Below are positions 22,735-37,255 of a DNA stretch of 64,000 nt, one piece after another. A model generated the notes under the pieces. That model did not search any database, was not told the origin of the DNA, and worked only from the letters and a program-made list of their open reading frames with translations. The position numbers and the translations under genes were made by a program. Numbering within the stretch: the first letter of the stretch is position 1; every line of letters starts with the position of its first letter. The stretch is from Chlorokybus atmophyticus (lineage: Eukaryota; Streptophyta; Chlorokybophyceae; Chlorokybales; Chlorokybaceae): NCBI GenBank assembly GCA_009103225.1, contig RHPI01002262.1, forward strand, positions 847,213 through 911,212, given 5' to 3'.

Positions 22735-23500
22735 TTGCTGTTCAAAGCAGTATGTATAGCTGTTCCTTATGGGAGCACTGCAAGAAGTAGGATCGAGCAG
22801 TAGACAGAGCTGTATGTGAGGCATGCCGAACACGTATGCATGAGGCACGACCCTTATGTGCAATGACGCTGTGGAGTTTGGCACACGTGCGCATGCCCCA
22901 TCCTCAGCCCTTCAAGATGCACGTCACACTGAGAGGGTGCTTCTATTGGGGTGTGCGTGCATGCGTGTGCGCATGCACGCGCCCAGGTGTTTGTAGTTAG
23001 GCTGCATTTAGTTGCTGTCCTGCAACCACTTGGCCTCAGATTGCTGCTGCGTGCTAACTCACCACACGTCCTCAACCTCAATGGATTGCATCATGCAGGG
23101 AGCAATCAGACATAGACCACCTTACAGATACAGTCCAAACCGTCTGCTTGTTCACCACAGTTGAACATGCAACGGTCTTGATTGATGTGTGCGCTGTGTG
23201 GATGCAGACTTGCTGATCAGCTGCACGAAGAGTATGCACCAATGAGTCACAGGCGCTTTTACAATAAAAGCGCCTGCGTCCTTTCCTTACGCTTCATGTA
23301 CTACATTGTGTACTGCTACCACTGCTCAAGGCACGTTGTGGAGTCCAGCATTTGTACGCAGCATAACAAGCTTGCAATTGAAGCTGTTTGTAAGTTGAGC
23401 TATGTGTACGAGCTACGCTACAGCATGCTACATACATAGCATGTGCACACAGTGCAGTGAGAGCTTGCCTACCTCAAGCTTGCTGCAGCCAGTCACTTCA
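22735..23500. repeat. Right arm of the diverged inverted duplication
   Basis: Reverse-complement counterpart of 7780-8600. For example, the block ending ATGCAACGGTCTTGA at 23166-23180 mirrors TCAAGACCGTTGCAT at 8124-8138. No gene is visible. Confidence 0.6.
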
Positions 23501-23799
23501 GGCAAAATGTATGAAAGGTGTCTGCTGCTGTATATAAATAAAAGATAAGATCTGTAGGTGTCTTGCTAACAGCTAACTGACTGCTGCATTGCTGCATGAG
23601 ACCCTCTGTCCAGACCATCGTATCACCAATCTCACCAATCTCGTCATCCACATGACGCGTGTAGGTACCAATCCATACAAACTTTCAAGATAAAGTGAGG
23701 AGATGCAACCTTTGCTGCTACAACAATCAAGGTACAATGTCTCTATACGCAAACACGCAATGTAGAAAATAGAACAAGTATGAATGTAACTATACTGAG

Positions 23800-24212
23800 G
23801 ATGAAGCCGCTACCTCCTTATCGCGTGCCAAGCGATTGCGAGCAACAATGATGCTCACTAACTCACGTGCGTCGCAATAAGCTATTACGAAGCTCTGGAA
23901 GCCCCAGCACAAATCCATCAAAGTAAGGCATTTATTCTACCAGGAATGACTACCCATGTAGCGGGTACCGTCTTGCAGCGTGACGACAAGCATGGCGGTG
24001 CCCAGTAGGAGCCATTGTGCGGTAGTGAACACGCGGAAAAGCAACCGCTCGTCAATATGAAACCGAGCACACACATCCTTGCTTGTTATGAGAATATCGA
24101 CTTAGCAAGTATGCACCTGTGTGTAATCACCTCAGAGAGGTGAGAAACACTCCGGCACGTGCACCACATCTCCTTGCTGGGATGATTCTGTTGCGTCAGT
24201 CATTGCAACACG
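23800..24212 (-). pseudogene. Two-helix membrane protein, copy E (frameshifted)
   Basis: Exon 1 begins MTDATESSQQGDVVHVPE on the minus strand but lacks five bases present in copy B and runs into TGA at the donor. Exon 2 reads ERLLFRVFTTAQWLLLGTAM then LVVTLQDGT, but its acceptor has changed and a stop follows soon after. It is the counterpart of copy B in the inverted duplication. Confidence 0.6.
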
Positions 24213-24402
24213 CACGAGGACTACAACTGTCTCTTCAGTCACCTGTGCACTGAAACCCAAATCAGCTTGACAAATGAAGTATGCCGCATTGACTATTTGC
24301 TTGCGCATGCACGAGCGGATGTAAGTTCACAGTCAATGCACATAAGCACGCGCAAATGCACCGTCGCACGCGTATGCACACGCAGGCGAACATGCATGCA
24401 CC

Positions 24403-24407
<5 letters not shown>

Positions 24408-24482
<75 letters not shown>

Positions 24483-24795
24483 NCGAGCAGGTTGTGCCTT
24501 TTCTCCCAAAAGGCGTTCACCAGCTTGTGCGCCAACAACAACCAAACGACCAGGCCGCAACCTTCCCGCCGCCGCCGCCTAACACTGCACAAACAGAGCC
24601 CTCAGGCCCAAGGCACTTGCCATTTTGCACGGGCCGTATCCTGACCAGGCAGGTATCCGGGATACCAACTCACCGTAGCGTAGCGTCCGATGACGCTGCG
24701 TATCGCTTCCAGTTTGCGCGCGCGCGCGCGGGAAGCAGCGCGGTATCCCCCCCCCGCCCCGTCGGTCAGATCTCAGACACCTGAGCGTCATCAAC
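24408..24795 (+). repeat. (GA)n-bearing interspers. repeat, copy E
   Basis: (GA)n at about 24408-24482, joined to the repeat body by a single N at 24483. The body matches copies B and D, including CGCAACCTTCCCGCCGCCG and GATGACGCTGCGTATCGCTT. It is the inverted counterpart of copy B. Confidence 0.75.
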
Positions 24796-25039
24796 GTAAC
24801 GCGGATACGGTCACTCCAGCAACTCTAGCAATGAGCATGACGCTGTTTGTATGCGGCCGGCCGTCTTGGAGGTTCGGATGACAGTGGCACCGTTTCAATC
24901 CTGCTTGTCGTCGTTATCGTCGTTGCTGTCATCGCCGCCGGCGTCATTGGCGGTGTAATTGGGTGGGGTGGGGGGGTGGGGAGGTGATGTAGGGTGGATG
25001 TAGTCGGTTGTCGATTGGGGCCAAGTGTGACACATCCGG

Positions 25040-27718
<2,679 letters not shown>

Positions 27719-28500
27719 GGTTGCCTCCAAGCTGCTTACTTCTGTGAAACAAGCCTCAGCAGCTACCATGCATGTGCTAGGCTATCAGTGTTATGAGGCT
27801 GCGTCGTTTGTAAAGGCCAGTTCACATATACTAAGCTGCACATTAAGTGGCAGATGATGTGACTGCTTGGCAAGCAGTTGCATGTCGCATGTCACGCATG
27901 CCATGCCACTGCTGGCAGAAGAGGCGGAGGAGCACAGGGTATACAGCATATAGAGCACACACTGCGCAGCGTATGCTCAACAACAGCACGCAGCATGGTG
28001 TCATGACCAGAGCGATGGCGGTGGCAGCATGGTCACAGCATGCAGCTTGCTGGAGGCTGCTGTTGCTTGCACAGTTGTGTTATGTGACTTTACATGTGAC
28101 ATAACTTATGTCAGTGGTTTGCCAGGCTGGCATTGCCAGCAAGGTGTGGAATGACTGCGATGCAACATGTATATATCAAATTAGGGGGTAGTCTATGGAG
28201 TTAAGATCGAATCGGTGGCAAGATGTTGACAGCAGGGGCTTGGTTTTTCTTAGCAGGCAATGAAAACAACGGCATACATCAGGTTGATTGCTTCATACAT
28301 TGGTGCCTGTTGCCTGTCCCACCCACCCACCATGGCATCGCATAGCACATAGGTGGAGCACTAGGTGTATTGTGGAGTAATGGCACCGGATGCATGTAAG
28401 GTGCCTACCTGTTTGCCCTTCCTTGCCTTGCTATTGCGGTGTATGTTGTATGTTAGACATATTGAGCACATATTGCATGGTTGATGTTTAACATAAAGCA
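27719..28500. other. Intergenic, no gene found
   Basis: A short segment near 27855-27915 (GCTTGGCAAGCAGTTGCATGTC and following) resembles 30195-30260 in inverted or scrambled form, suggesting shared repeat DNA. No exon chain. Confidence 0.4.
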
Positions 28501-28810
28501 TATACATGCAAGTGGTTCAGCATGACCAATTTCTGAATTGTCGCCAGCATGGCTGCAGCCAGTTGCACTGCTATTCATGTCACCCCGCGGCACAATCCCG
28601 CTGGACGCCACCTACTGCAAATGCCATGTCCCGTGCAACTTGCTTTAAATGTGTAATGCGTGCATGCAAGTTGGAGTTGCTCAACGCTATCACTACAACC
28701 ATTCTGTTGATGGCAACGACCGTCAAACTGGGACGACATCAACAGCCAACAGGATTCAATGTTCCAAGAAAAGCCATGTATTGCTACAGAATTTTCATAG
28801 GAGCGCCGGC
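28500..28810. repeat. Diverged direct copy of 30600-30870
   Basis: Shares CAGCATGGCTGCAGCC, then a GCGGCRCAA..CGCYGGA.GCCACC segment and AYGCTATCACTACRA..ATTCTGTTG-type blocks in the same order. The copies lie about 2.1 kb apart upstream of the channel gene. The 30.6-kb copy could include the channel's first exon; this one is decayed. Confidence 0.6.
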
Positions 28811-30600
28811 CGAATAGTCAAGTTTAATTGCACGAGTCGCGCGACACTAATAGAAACACAAGTATCATTACTAGTATAAATTCTAGTCTAAATAAATAGA
28901 ATCATGATGCATAAAGTAAACAATGTTAGTTCAGATTCCGTAAGTTGGTTTTGGGGAGTTGATGTGGATGTTTTGCTGTTGTTACACGTATGTGACTATT
29001 ATTTTTAAGCCATCGCAGCATCGCGTGCAAACGGATTGTGCACAATGCCAGCGTGATGCAAGCGTGCGCGATTGCATGAATCGTCACATCGTTGAACCAC
29101 CTAACAAGAGCTGTGACAGCACTTGCGGCACGATTGTAAAAAGACTTAATATCATAAAAGTTCGCATCAGGAATTTGGTACCACTTGAGCACTTAAGGCA
29201 TGACACTTCAAGAAATACATGATACACTTAAAATTGTGTACACCATGCATTGTATATAATAGATAGTGGCATAATGACGTGCAACAGATGACATGCATTT
29301 CGTATTTCGATAAAGAAGCGAGATATTGCGTGAATAATTTGACTGCAATGAGTTCATTTGCATAAATGTAACCAACAGCCATTACCATTGCATCAATTGT
29401 CTACCTTTAAACCACATGCTTCGCTCGTCTAGCCATGTTGCTATGAATTATCTAGCAATTTGTGCATTGATCAAGTGTTCATTGTGTGCTGCCTGAATTG
29501 CATGTGACCATGCGCCGTTGTGCAGGTGGACCGCTGGGTCCTACCTCCACCTGCTCTGCCTTGCACGCCCGTAGTGGCATGCACTTAGTGTAGCCTTTCC
29601 CCCGGTTGGTAATCGTGCTTGCCTTGCTTGTTAGGCTGTCAATGCGACGATCTAAACCACTTTGAAAAGTCGCCGCCTCATCGCGGCCCCACCGTTGTCG
29701 CGCCTCCATCGCTTCTTTATCGCGCCTCCATCGCGCCTCCATCGCCGTCGCGGCTGTTTTGCGCCATCGTTGATTTAACATCATCGTCACAACGCCAAAT
29801 TTCGCGGCATTTCATGACACTGTCATGAAGGTAAACGCGATAATGGCAACATTCATGATATGGTGAATATCGAATGATGAGGTGAACATCGCGTCACCAG
29901 CGGGGTCCAAAATGTGCAAAGCCGCGTTCAGCCTCCATCTTAGTTCACTTACTGTGAGTGCGTAAGTGCTATGCATCTTCGCATCGTTGGAATGCTTATG
30001 TATATCTTTGAGTTATCACCTTCCAATAAATTGCAGACTCTGATCATGACCTCGATACAGATCGGCAATGCCACGCGACTTGGTAAGGACGCCTTTTGTA
30101 AAGCACGTGGCACATGCGTAAACGACACATCACAGGCTCGCCAAATGATCACGAATCTGCTTGGCAAACATGTGACTGGAACGGATTCAAGCCCCCTCAA
30201 TCCAGTTCCAATGACATGCCACTGCTTGCCAAGCAGCAGCGTCGGAGCTGGCTTGGGCATGTCGCATGCAACGCCGGCGCTGGCTTGGGCATGATGGGGG
30301 CGGCGGCGAAGGCAGCGCCGTGTGTCGTGGTAGGGTAGCGGCAGAGGAGCTACATGTGATAAAACTGTTGGAAGCTAGTGGAAGCAAGCTAGTGTCGCTG
30401 CATTTGCCCACACGCACGCACAGTAGCTTATGCTGAAGGCTGCTGCATGCACAGTGCGATTGAGCGCGTTGCCATCTCAAGGTGCAGGTTGCTGCGATGC
30501 CAGCTGTGTTTAAGGTATGAGCTTGTCGAGTCGATAGTAAGCTGTTGAGCTCTTAGGTGGTAGGCTGGCTTGTCTGCTTTGACGGCCGGCGTTGACAACG
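28811..30600. other. AT-rich intergenic DNA, no gene found
   Basis: 28811-29480 is clearly AT-rich. Around 29640-29790 a G/C-rich patch holds short tandem words. Nothing with splice support. Confidence 0.4.
29693..29757. repeat. Short tandem repeat, unit CGCGCCTCCAT(CG)
   Basis: TCGCGCCTCCATCG occurs three times with an interposed CTTCTTTAT. Confidence 0.75.
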
Positions 30601-31090
30601 GCATGACACGCAAGTGAAACACGTCACCAATTGAGGCGCCCAGCATGGCTGCAGCCGGCTGCACTGCCATTTTTGTCACACTGCGGCGCAAGTTCGCCGG
30701 ATGCCACCTTACTGCACACGCCACACCTGCTTCAAAGGTGCTTATGTCCAATGCGCGCATGCCAACTGCATTTGCTTACACGTTATCACTACGATCGCTC
30801 CGTTGGTGGCAACAACAGTTCAATTAAGACGACAGCCAGCAACAGCCAACAGCAGCACAGCTTGCTGTAAATGCTGGTATTGCCGACGTCGTTGCTGTGG
30901 ATGTGGCTATCGTCGTGGTTGTCATCTTTGCTGCTTGTGCATTACAGCAAAGGCAGCCACGAACACAATTGCACAATTGCACAACATCACAACTGTCGCT
31001 ATTGTCAGTGCCTTTGTTTGACGTCTTCATGGCTGTCGTGTGTGCTCTTGTCAGCATTAACAACCACAACAATAACAATAACAACGACAG

Positions 31091-34000
31091 GGGTGTGATA
31101 AAGTTGAGACCGAAGCTGGTGCTGGTGCTGGTGCTGGTGCTGGTGCTTATCATGCCTGTGCTGAGGGCGGGCACACGCGGTCGACCGATGAAGTTCTCAA
31201 CAGTTTACATGCACAGGTGCAAATCCTCGTTATACATGCCTTATCTAGGCTGCTTTAACACTGACTGCTTGGTGCAATGACAGTTCGAAGAGTGGGACTT
31301 GCGCCAGAAGGGGTACAGGCATCTCATTGCTTTTATGCTGTTTACAGGACTCTACTTTGCCGTGCTGTTTATGCAACGGTGAGCGTATATACCGTACATA
31401 TACTCATATGTGACGTATGGGCGTTTGTGTTGATGCTTATCAATATGTATACGCACGCACGCACGCTCGCACGCACGCACAATACATCAACAAGAAGAAC
31501 ATGTAACCACGACATGTAGGTCAACAGCAACGCGTCGGTGGTGTACGGCGTCAACAGCACCATATCCACGCTGCTGCCGACTGACAGCAACGGCAACACC
31601 CTTACAGAATTTCAGGACACGACCAGCCTTCTCGCCTGGTATGGCATTGAGCTTTCATGCTAACAAAAATGATGAGCAACAACAATAACAACATTGTCTT
31701 GGAAGGGTGAGGGGCATGTTGGTGGACACGTATACGGAACCCGTGTGTGGTGGTGGCGTGTGCGAGCAACCATACGAGTTTGAAGGCTACGGTCGATTTG
31801 GCTGTCCAGAGGCAAGTGGTCCACACACCACACGAACGCACGCGCGCGCGCACGCACGCACGCACGCACGCATGCAGGTGTAACCATGCCCACACGCACG
31901 ATAATCAGCCAGAAGGGTTGTACTACAGTCACTGGACTTGTTATGTGGTCTGTACTACAGGATTGCGGGTGGTCTCGCTCGCTTACCAATGTCACTGTGA
32001 GGTTTGGCTTCAACTTCCGTACCGCAACTGACCAGTCGCGGTCTTTCTGGAACCTATGGTAAGAGCTATTGTAATGCTTGTGGTGTGTGTGCGTGCGTGC
32101 TGTTATAAAGTCATGTTTTTTGTGCAGTGCACCAGATGACTGTTCCTTCTCCTCCATGACCGATCCCAACACGAAATGCTGGTAACTGTGACGTTGTGGC
32201 CCTGACTGACCCAATATGTACGCAACATGTTAGGCCGCAACGACCCCATTGTGTCCACAGGTTTAGTACCCCAAACAACTTCTCAGCCAGCGGGTTGACG
32301 GGAACGCAGACGACTACCCTGTAAGACAACGTTGCTTGGTGTTTATGGTTATGCACATGTGCGCAATAACGATGTACTGGTAGAGTCCGACTCTAGAGTC
32401 TTGTCAACTGTTGACTTATTCTGTTTTTACAGGTTCATGGTGGATGGCAACTACTCCGTCTGCTTGCTTGCCCCTGGTATGATCAGGCTCTCTGAAGTAC
32501 TACACCAATGCACGCAGGCGACGCAGTGCTCAGAGTCTCTCTCTACGTGTGCGTGCATTCGTGTGTGTGTGTATGTGTTTGTGGCTCAGGTGGCGGAGTA
32601 AAGGGACAAGTCCTTACCTCGCCCGCAAATGTTACCGGCATTGCTGTGGGTAAGATGACATCATGGCTGTGTGCTCCGTACATGTCCTTGCGCAACTCAT
32701 CATGTTTTACATGTTGAGTTGCCCACAAATACGCGCGGACACCCACACGCACACAAACAACACGCATCGCAGGCATTGCAACAACAACAACAGTGTTGGA
32801 GGGCGACTCTGACTATGTTGACCTGAACGTGACAACCATCAGCGATAGCGATGTTGACTCTGAGATAGCAACAAGCTGGCAGTATTGTGGGAAAGCAATA
32901 ACTCGTTGTGAGAAGTTGTGCGCGCGGATCGTGGCGTGCTTCATGCGATGTCCCGGCAACGTCACGGCGAGCGCGAACGACATCTACACACGCTGTGCGC
33001 AGGGCATGTGCACACCCCTACGCTTGTTCCCCAGAGTCACCGTCATCAGCAACCACGAAATGTGTGTGCTGGTACGTGCCAACACCATCGCTACTGGATA
33101 GTTCATTCAGAGAACCAACAAACATACTTGTGCGCACACACACCCGCACAGAAAGAGAGAAAACCCAATCACACACGCGCACACACACACAATCTTGTAG
33201 GCGAGGCAGCCCATTCTGGAGTATCTCAGCATTCCTGGCGCGAACGGCACGCTAGAGGACCCTTCAGATAGTTTGTACGGGTGTCCAGCAGCTTATTATG
33301 ATCGCGTCAACTACCCAGGCCTCCGTCCCAATGGTAACTGGAAGTAAAATTGGTTGTGGGATTGCATACACAGCTACACATTCGTGAAGGTGATGTGTCC
33401 TTTTTTTCTCTTTGTTGCAGATTATTGCAGAGAGCCTGTGGTGAACGGTGACCCAACGGACTACTGCCAATGGCAAAATGCGGGTGACTCCATCTGCCAG
33501 CCCAGCTGTTTGTACCCCAATTGCGGGAACGACTACCAAGTGAGATGTAGCTGCTTGTTGGGATGCGTATGCTCGTTGATGCCTTATGAGCCAACATGTG
33601 TGATGACAAGTCTTCTGGTGCACAGGACTGCTGCTCCCTCGGGTGGCCTCTCAATGGCACAGGTATGTGTGTACGTGTGTGTGCATATGTATGCGTGGGC
33701 GCGTGTGGACGTGTGTTAGCCACATGCACGTACGCATGCGCACACGCAGGTATAGTTGATGGAAACGTTGATGAGACAAAGCTGGTCATGGCAACCGCTG
33801 ATTGTCCGTCCATGCGCCCGTTGTCCAGATATGGCCTGCTGCAACCTGGTCGCCAGCGACGCCCACGCCCCGCTCTCTTTCACTTTCAGCTTCAACAACT
33901 ACATGCCCAATGACATGGGCTTGTCCAACGCTACGACCACCACCACCCACAGCCAGCGCCCTATGTACGACGTGGGCCTCACCAACCGCATCCTGGCAGG

Positions 34001-37000
34001 CATCCTGCTTCACACCACGCGCTATCACATCGACAACTGTTCGGACATCAGCAGGTTCGCGAAGCTGCTGCCCGATGCGCGGTGTCGCTCGTGGGAGGGA
34101 GACATCAACCCGTACGGCGCAGACCCGGGTACACACACACGCACATGCACAAGCACGCGTGCATGTTGTCACGTCTCCCCTTTGCAGCTGATATGTTCAG
34201 CATGTGCGCATGCATGGGTGTGCTTACCTCGACTGATTCCATACTTATCTCACCTGTATCAGTGTATGTGAGAAGCAGCAAGTTTTATAGTGAGGCAGCA
34301 GCCAGAGATCCCAACAAGTACTACAGGTAAGTCCGTGGCAAGTTATAACGGTATTATCATGTACACATGCATGTGTGTGTGTTTAAACTGAAGCGAGGCG
34401 GTGCACGTACAATGTGAACGTGCTGCTTATGGTATGACATGTTTGGTGTTCGCATAGCAAACAGCGCAAGTTTCTTTTATTGCAGTCCGTCGGACATAAA
34501 CAATCACGGAGTCCCGTACGGCTTCTTCCCAATGCCTGCAGTGGTGAGAATATGATATGATGTTTGACATTCACTCCGCCCCAACATGTGTGGTGTGCAC
34601 ACAGGATGGGCAGCACAGGCGCATATACGCATCTAGTAAAGGTTCAACTGTTTGCAGAAAAACTTCAGACCAGCGGGCTTCCCAACAGTAGTAGCGGTCG
34701 ACCTTGACGCAGGGGAGGCCGCACGGTATGTATGTGCGTGCATGTGATGGCTGCTTGATGAAGTTGGCAGATAGATACACATCATACTTGTCCTGAACCA
34801 GCAAGCACACGCAAAAGCTTGATGCACTCCCAACACAGGTTTATTGATTACCTTGAGGACGCATTCTTCATCGATGATGTCCAGACCAAAGACCTCTACG
34901 TGCAGTTTGTCACCTACAATGGTACGGGGAACCTTTAGCGTTGTATGTAGCATACTGTTGTTTTGTTGTTTCCGCGCTTGTTGGCTCTCACTCCTGAAGT
35001 CACATACTTGTGTGGCACATGGCACAGTGGTGCTGCAACTCTTCTCCAACTTCCGGGTGACCTTTGGTTTCAACGACGGCGGGAGCGTATCGATCAAGCC
35101 GTCCATAGTCTCAGTATCTGTGGAGCATTACAACAGTATGATCGAGTGCTTCCGTGCAGTGAGTTGACTTGATGATACCACATGCACAGCTGCAATTTGT
35201 TGACACACGCACACACATATGCCTATGCAGGCGCTAGAGGTGGTCTTGCTGTTGGGCATAGCGGCCGAGGTGTACTTTGAGGGTTCAGATATCTACCGCA
35301 CGTGGGTGAGGACGGGATCGGTCCTCGCACACTATGGCAGCTTCTGGAACTATATTGATGCAGTCTCCATTGCGCTGCTGTTCACTGCTGTCATCACGTG
35401 GGTCACATTTGTCCTCAAGTACGCCACCCGCTTTGACACGCCAGGCTTCTACAACATATATGCGGCAGCGGAAACCGGCTCGGGCCGCTTCGGGCCACAC
35501 GCGCTGAAGCTCGACGCGGATGGAGAAGGCATGCGGGACTTTGTGGCAATGCTCGCGCAAGTCAACACGCTTGTAAGGATGTGGCGCTTTTATCTCGCCG
35601 TCAACAGCATCAAGTACGTGTGCACGTGCGTGTGCGTGTGTGTGTATGTGCCTGCCATGTGACATGCATGCACGCGTCCTCAGCTTGTGTGTACGTGTGT
35701 TTCAGTATTGTTTTGATGTTGCTGAGAATGCTCAAGCTATGTGACTTCCAACCACGCATGGGCCTGCTCACCCGCACGCTCGACCGCGCCGCCGTTGACC
35801 TTGCCCATTTCTTCTTCTTGGCAATCCTCGTCTTTCTATGCTACGCCACGCTCGCTCTCATCGCCTTTGGTGAAACCATCAAAGACGTGAGTGCGTTGGT
35901 GTGTGTGCGTGCGCGTGCGTGCTTGTCTCCACCTGCATGTGACACAAAGCAACAACTTTGTTTGCAGTTCTCACAACTGTGGCTAGCCTGCGTGACTCTC
36001 TTCCAGATGCTGCTTGGAGACACTGATGTAAGTCTCAAAGTGAAGCCTATTCTGCGGCCTATTGTGTGTATGTTATCTTGCTACCAGCAATTGTGTGATC
36101 GACATTGATACCGTGCAGTGACAAGACTGCGTGCCGCAGGTGAACAGCCAGCTGATGCAGCAGAACGGACTTATGTACTTTGTCGGTGTCGTGTTCTTCT
36201 GGTCATACATAATCCTTGTCTTCTTCATTCTTTTCAACTTCCTCATAGCCATCGTCATAGGTCAGTAGCAGAAGCACATATTGCTTGCAGTTCCACATGC
36301 TGATGGACTGATGAAATTAAGCACACATTTCTTATTGCAGATGCATTTGCCGATGTGAAGGCCGATGCGAAAACGTCGCGCTCAATGGGTTATGAGCTGC
36401 TGTTCATTATGATGGACAAGTGGCGTGCGTGCTGGCGCAGTTACTTCCGCTACAACTACCTTGCGGATCGCCAAGTGTACTTGTATCTGCGCAAGTTGCG
36501 CAGGTCGCGCACGCCTGCCGTGTGTGACAAGGTACTTACAACACAACTCACGCACATACACGCGCACGCACGCACGCACGCAGAGAAATGAGTGTGACCA
36601 CACTTAGGCTAGAGAAGCTGCTCCCAAGGACAAGTTGACTCTCGGCGAGATGACATTGACGAAAGAGGAGTTGGCACATGTGTTGTTCAACGCTGGTGTG
36701 GACCAAGCGCCTTCACAGGTTGGTGTGTTGGTGTCTCAGCTTGCTTGGGCTTTCGGTGGATGATCATGTTGTGTTATTCCATTACACAGAGAGCGGCTGA
36801 TAACCCTCAAGCTGTGGCGGAAGCCGTGATATCCCGTATCAACAAGTTGCAACATGCCCGCATAGCTTCGGTAAGTGGTAGTGGTGTAATACTTGCGTCT
36901 TACTGGACTGGACTTGCTGACTCATTTGAGTTACCAATAGGGACCGGACCCAGTGGAGCTACTAGAAACATGCTTGAAGAGGATTGAAGACCAATCACAA

Positions 37001-37255
37001 CAGATTGGGCGCTTACAGCAGCAAATATTTGCATCGCAAGGCACTCCAATGGCAACAGGCATGTCGTCTATGCGACAACACTCGCAACTTGAGCACACCA
37101 CGCCATACGGCGTGCAGTTGATTGCGCACGACGCCAATGTTGCTGCAGTCGATTTATCCCTCCACCAGGTGGCACCGCATCAGCATATTAGTCATGCTGA
37201 TGATGATGAGCACTGCACAGAGGATCACCAGATTGGTGAGAATAAGGTTGAGTAG
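31091..37255 (+). CDS. Polycystin-2-type (PKD2/TRPP) cation channel, first exon not identified
   Basis: 27 exons: 31091-31216, 31284-31378, 31528-31638, 31706-31811, 31961-32058, 32128-32181, 32261-32320, 32433-32476, 32590-32649, 32773-33071, 33201-33333, 33421-33539, 33626-33662, 33750-34128, 34263-34326, 34486-34543, 34658-34725, 34839-34921, 35028-35158, 35231-35613, 35706-35886, 35968-36027, 36140-36260, 36341-36531, 36608-36718, 36790-36870, 36941-37255. They give about 1188 residues of a ciliary or plasma-membrane cation channel subunit. TM1 is in the second exon (HLIAFMLFTGLYFAVLF). A loop of about 630 residues, Cys- and N-glycosylation-rich, ends in the polycystin domain. TM2-TM6 follow with LLRMLKLCDFQPRMGLLTRT, pore FQMLLGDTD and NFLIAIVIDAF. 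The C-terminus has a coiled coil (LLETCLKRIEDQSQQIGRLQ). Oddities: a GC donor at 31812 and a one-base frame break inside exon 14. The start may lie at ATG 30645. Confidence 0.9.

Noticed and set aside
30897-31280. 127-codon frame with a Leu/Val run (LVLVLVLVL)
   Set aside because: It is the out-of-frame reading of the GCTGGT repeat in the first identified channel exon and its preceding intron.
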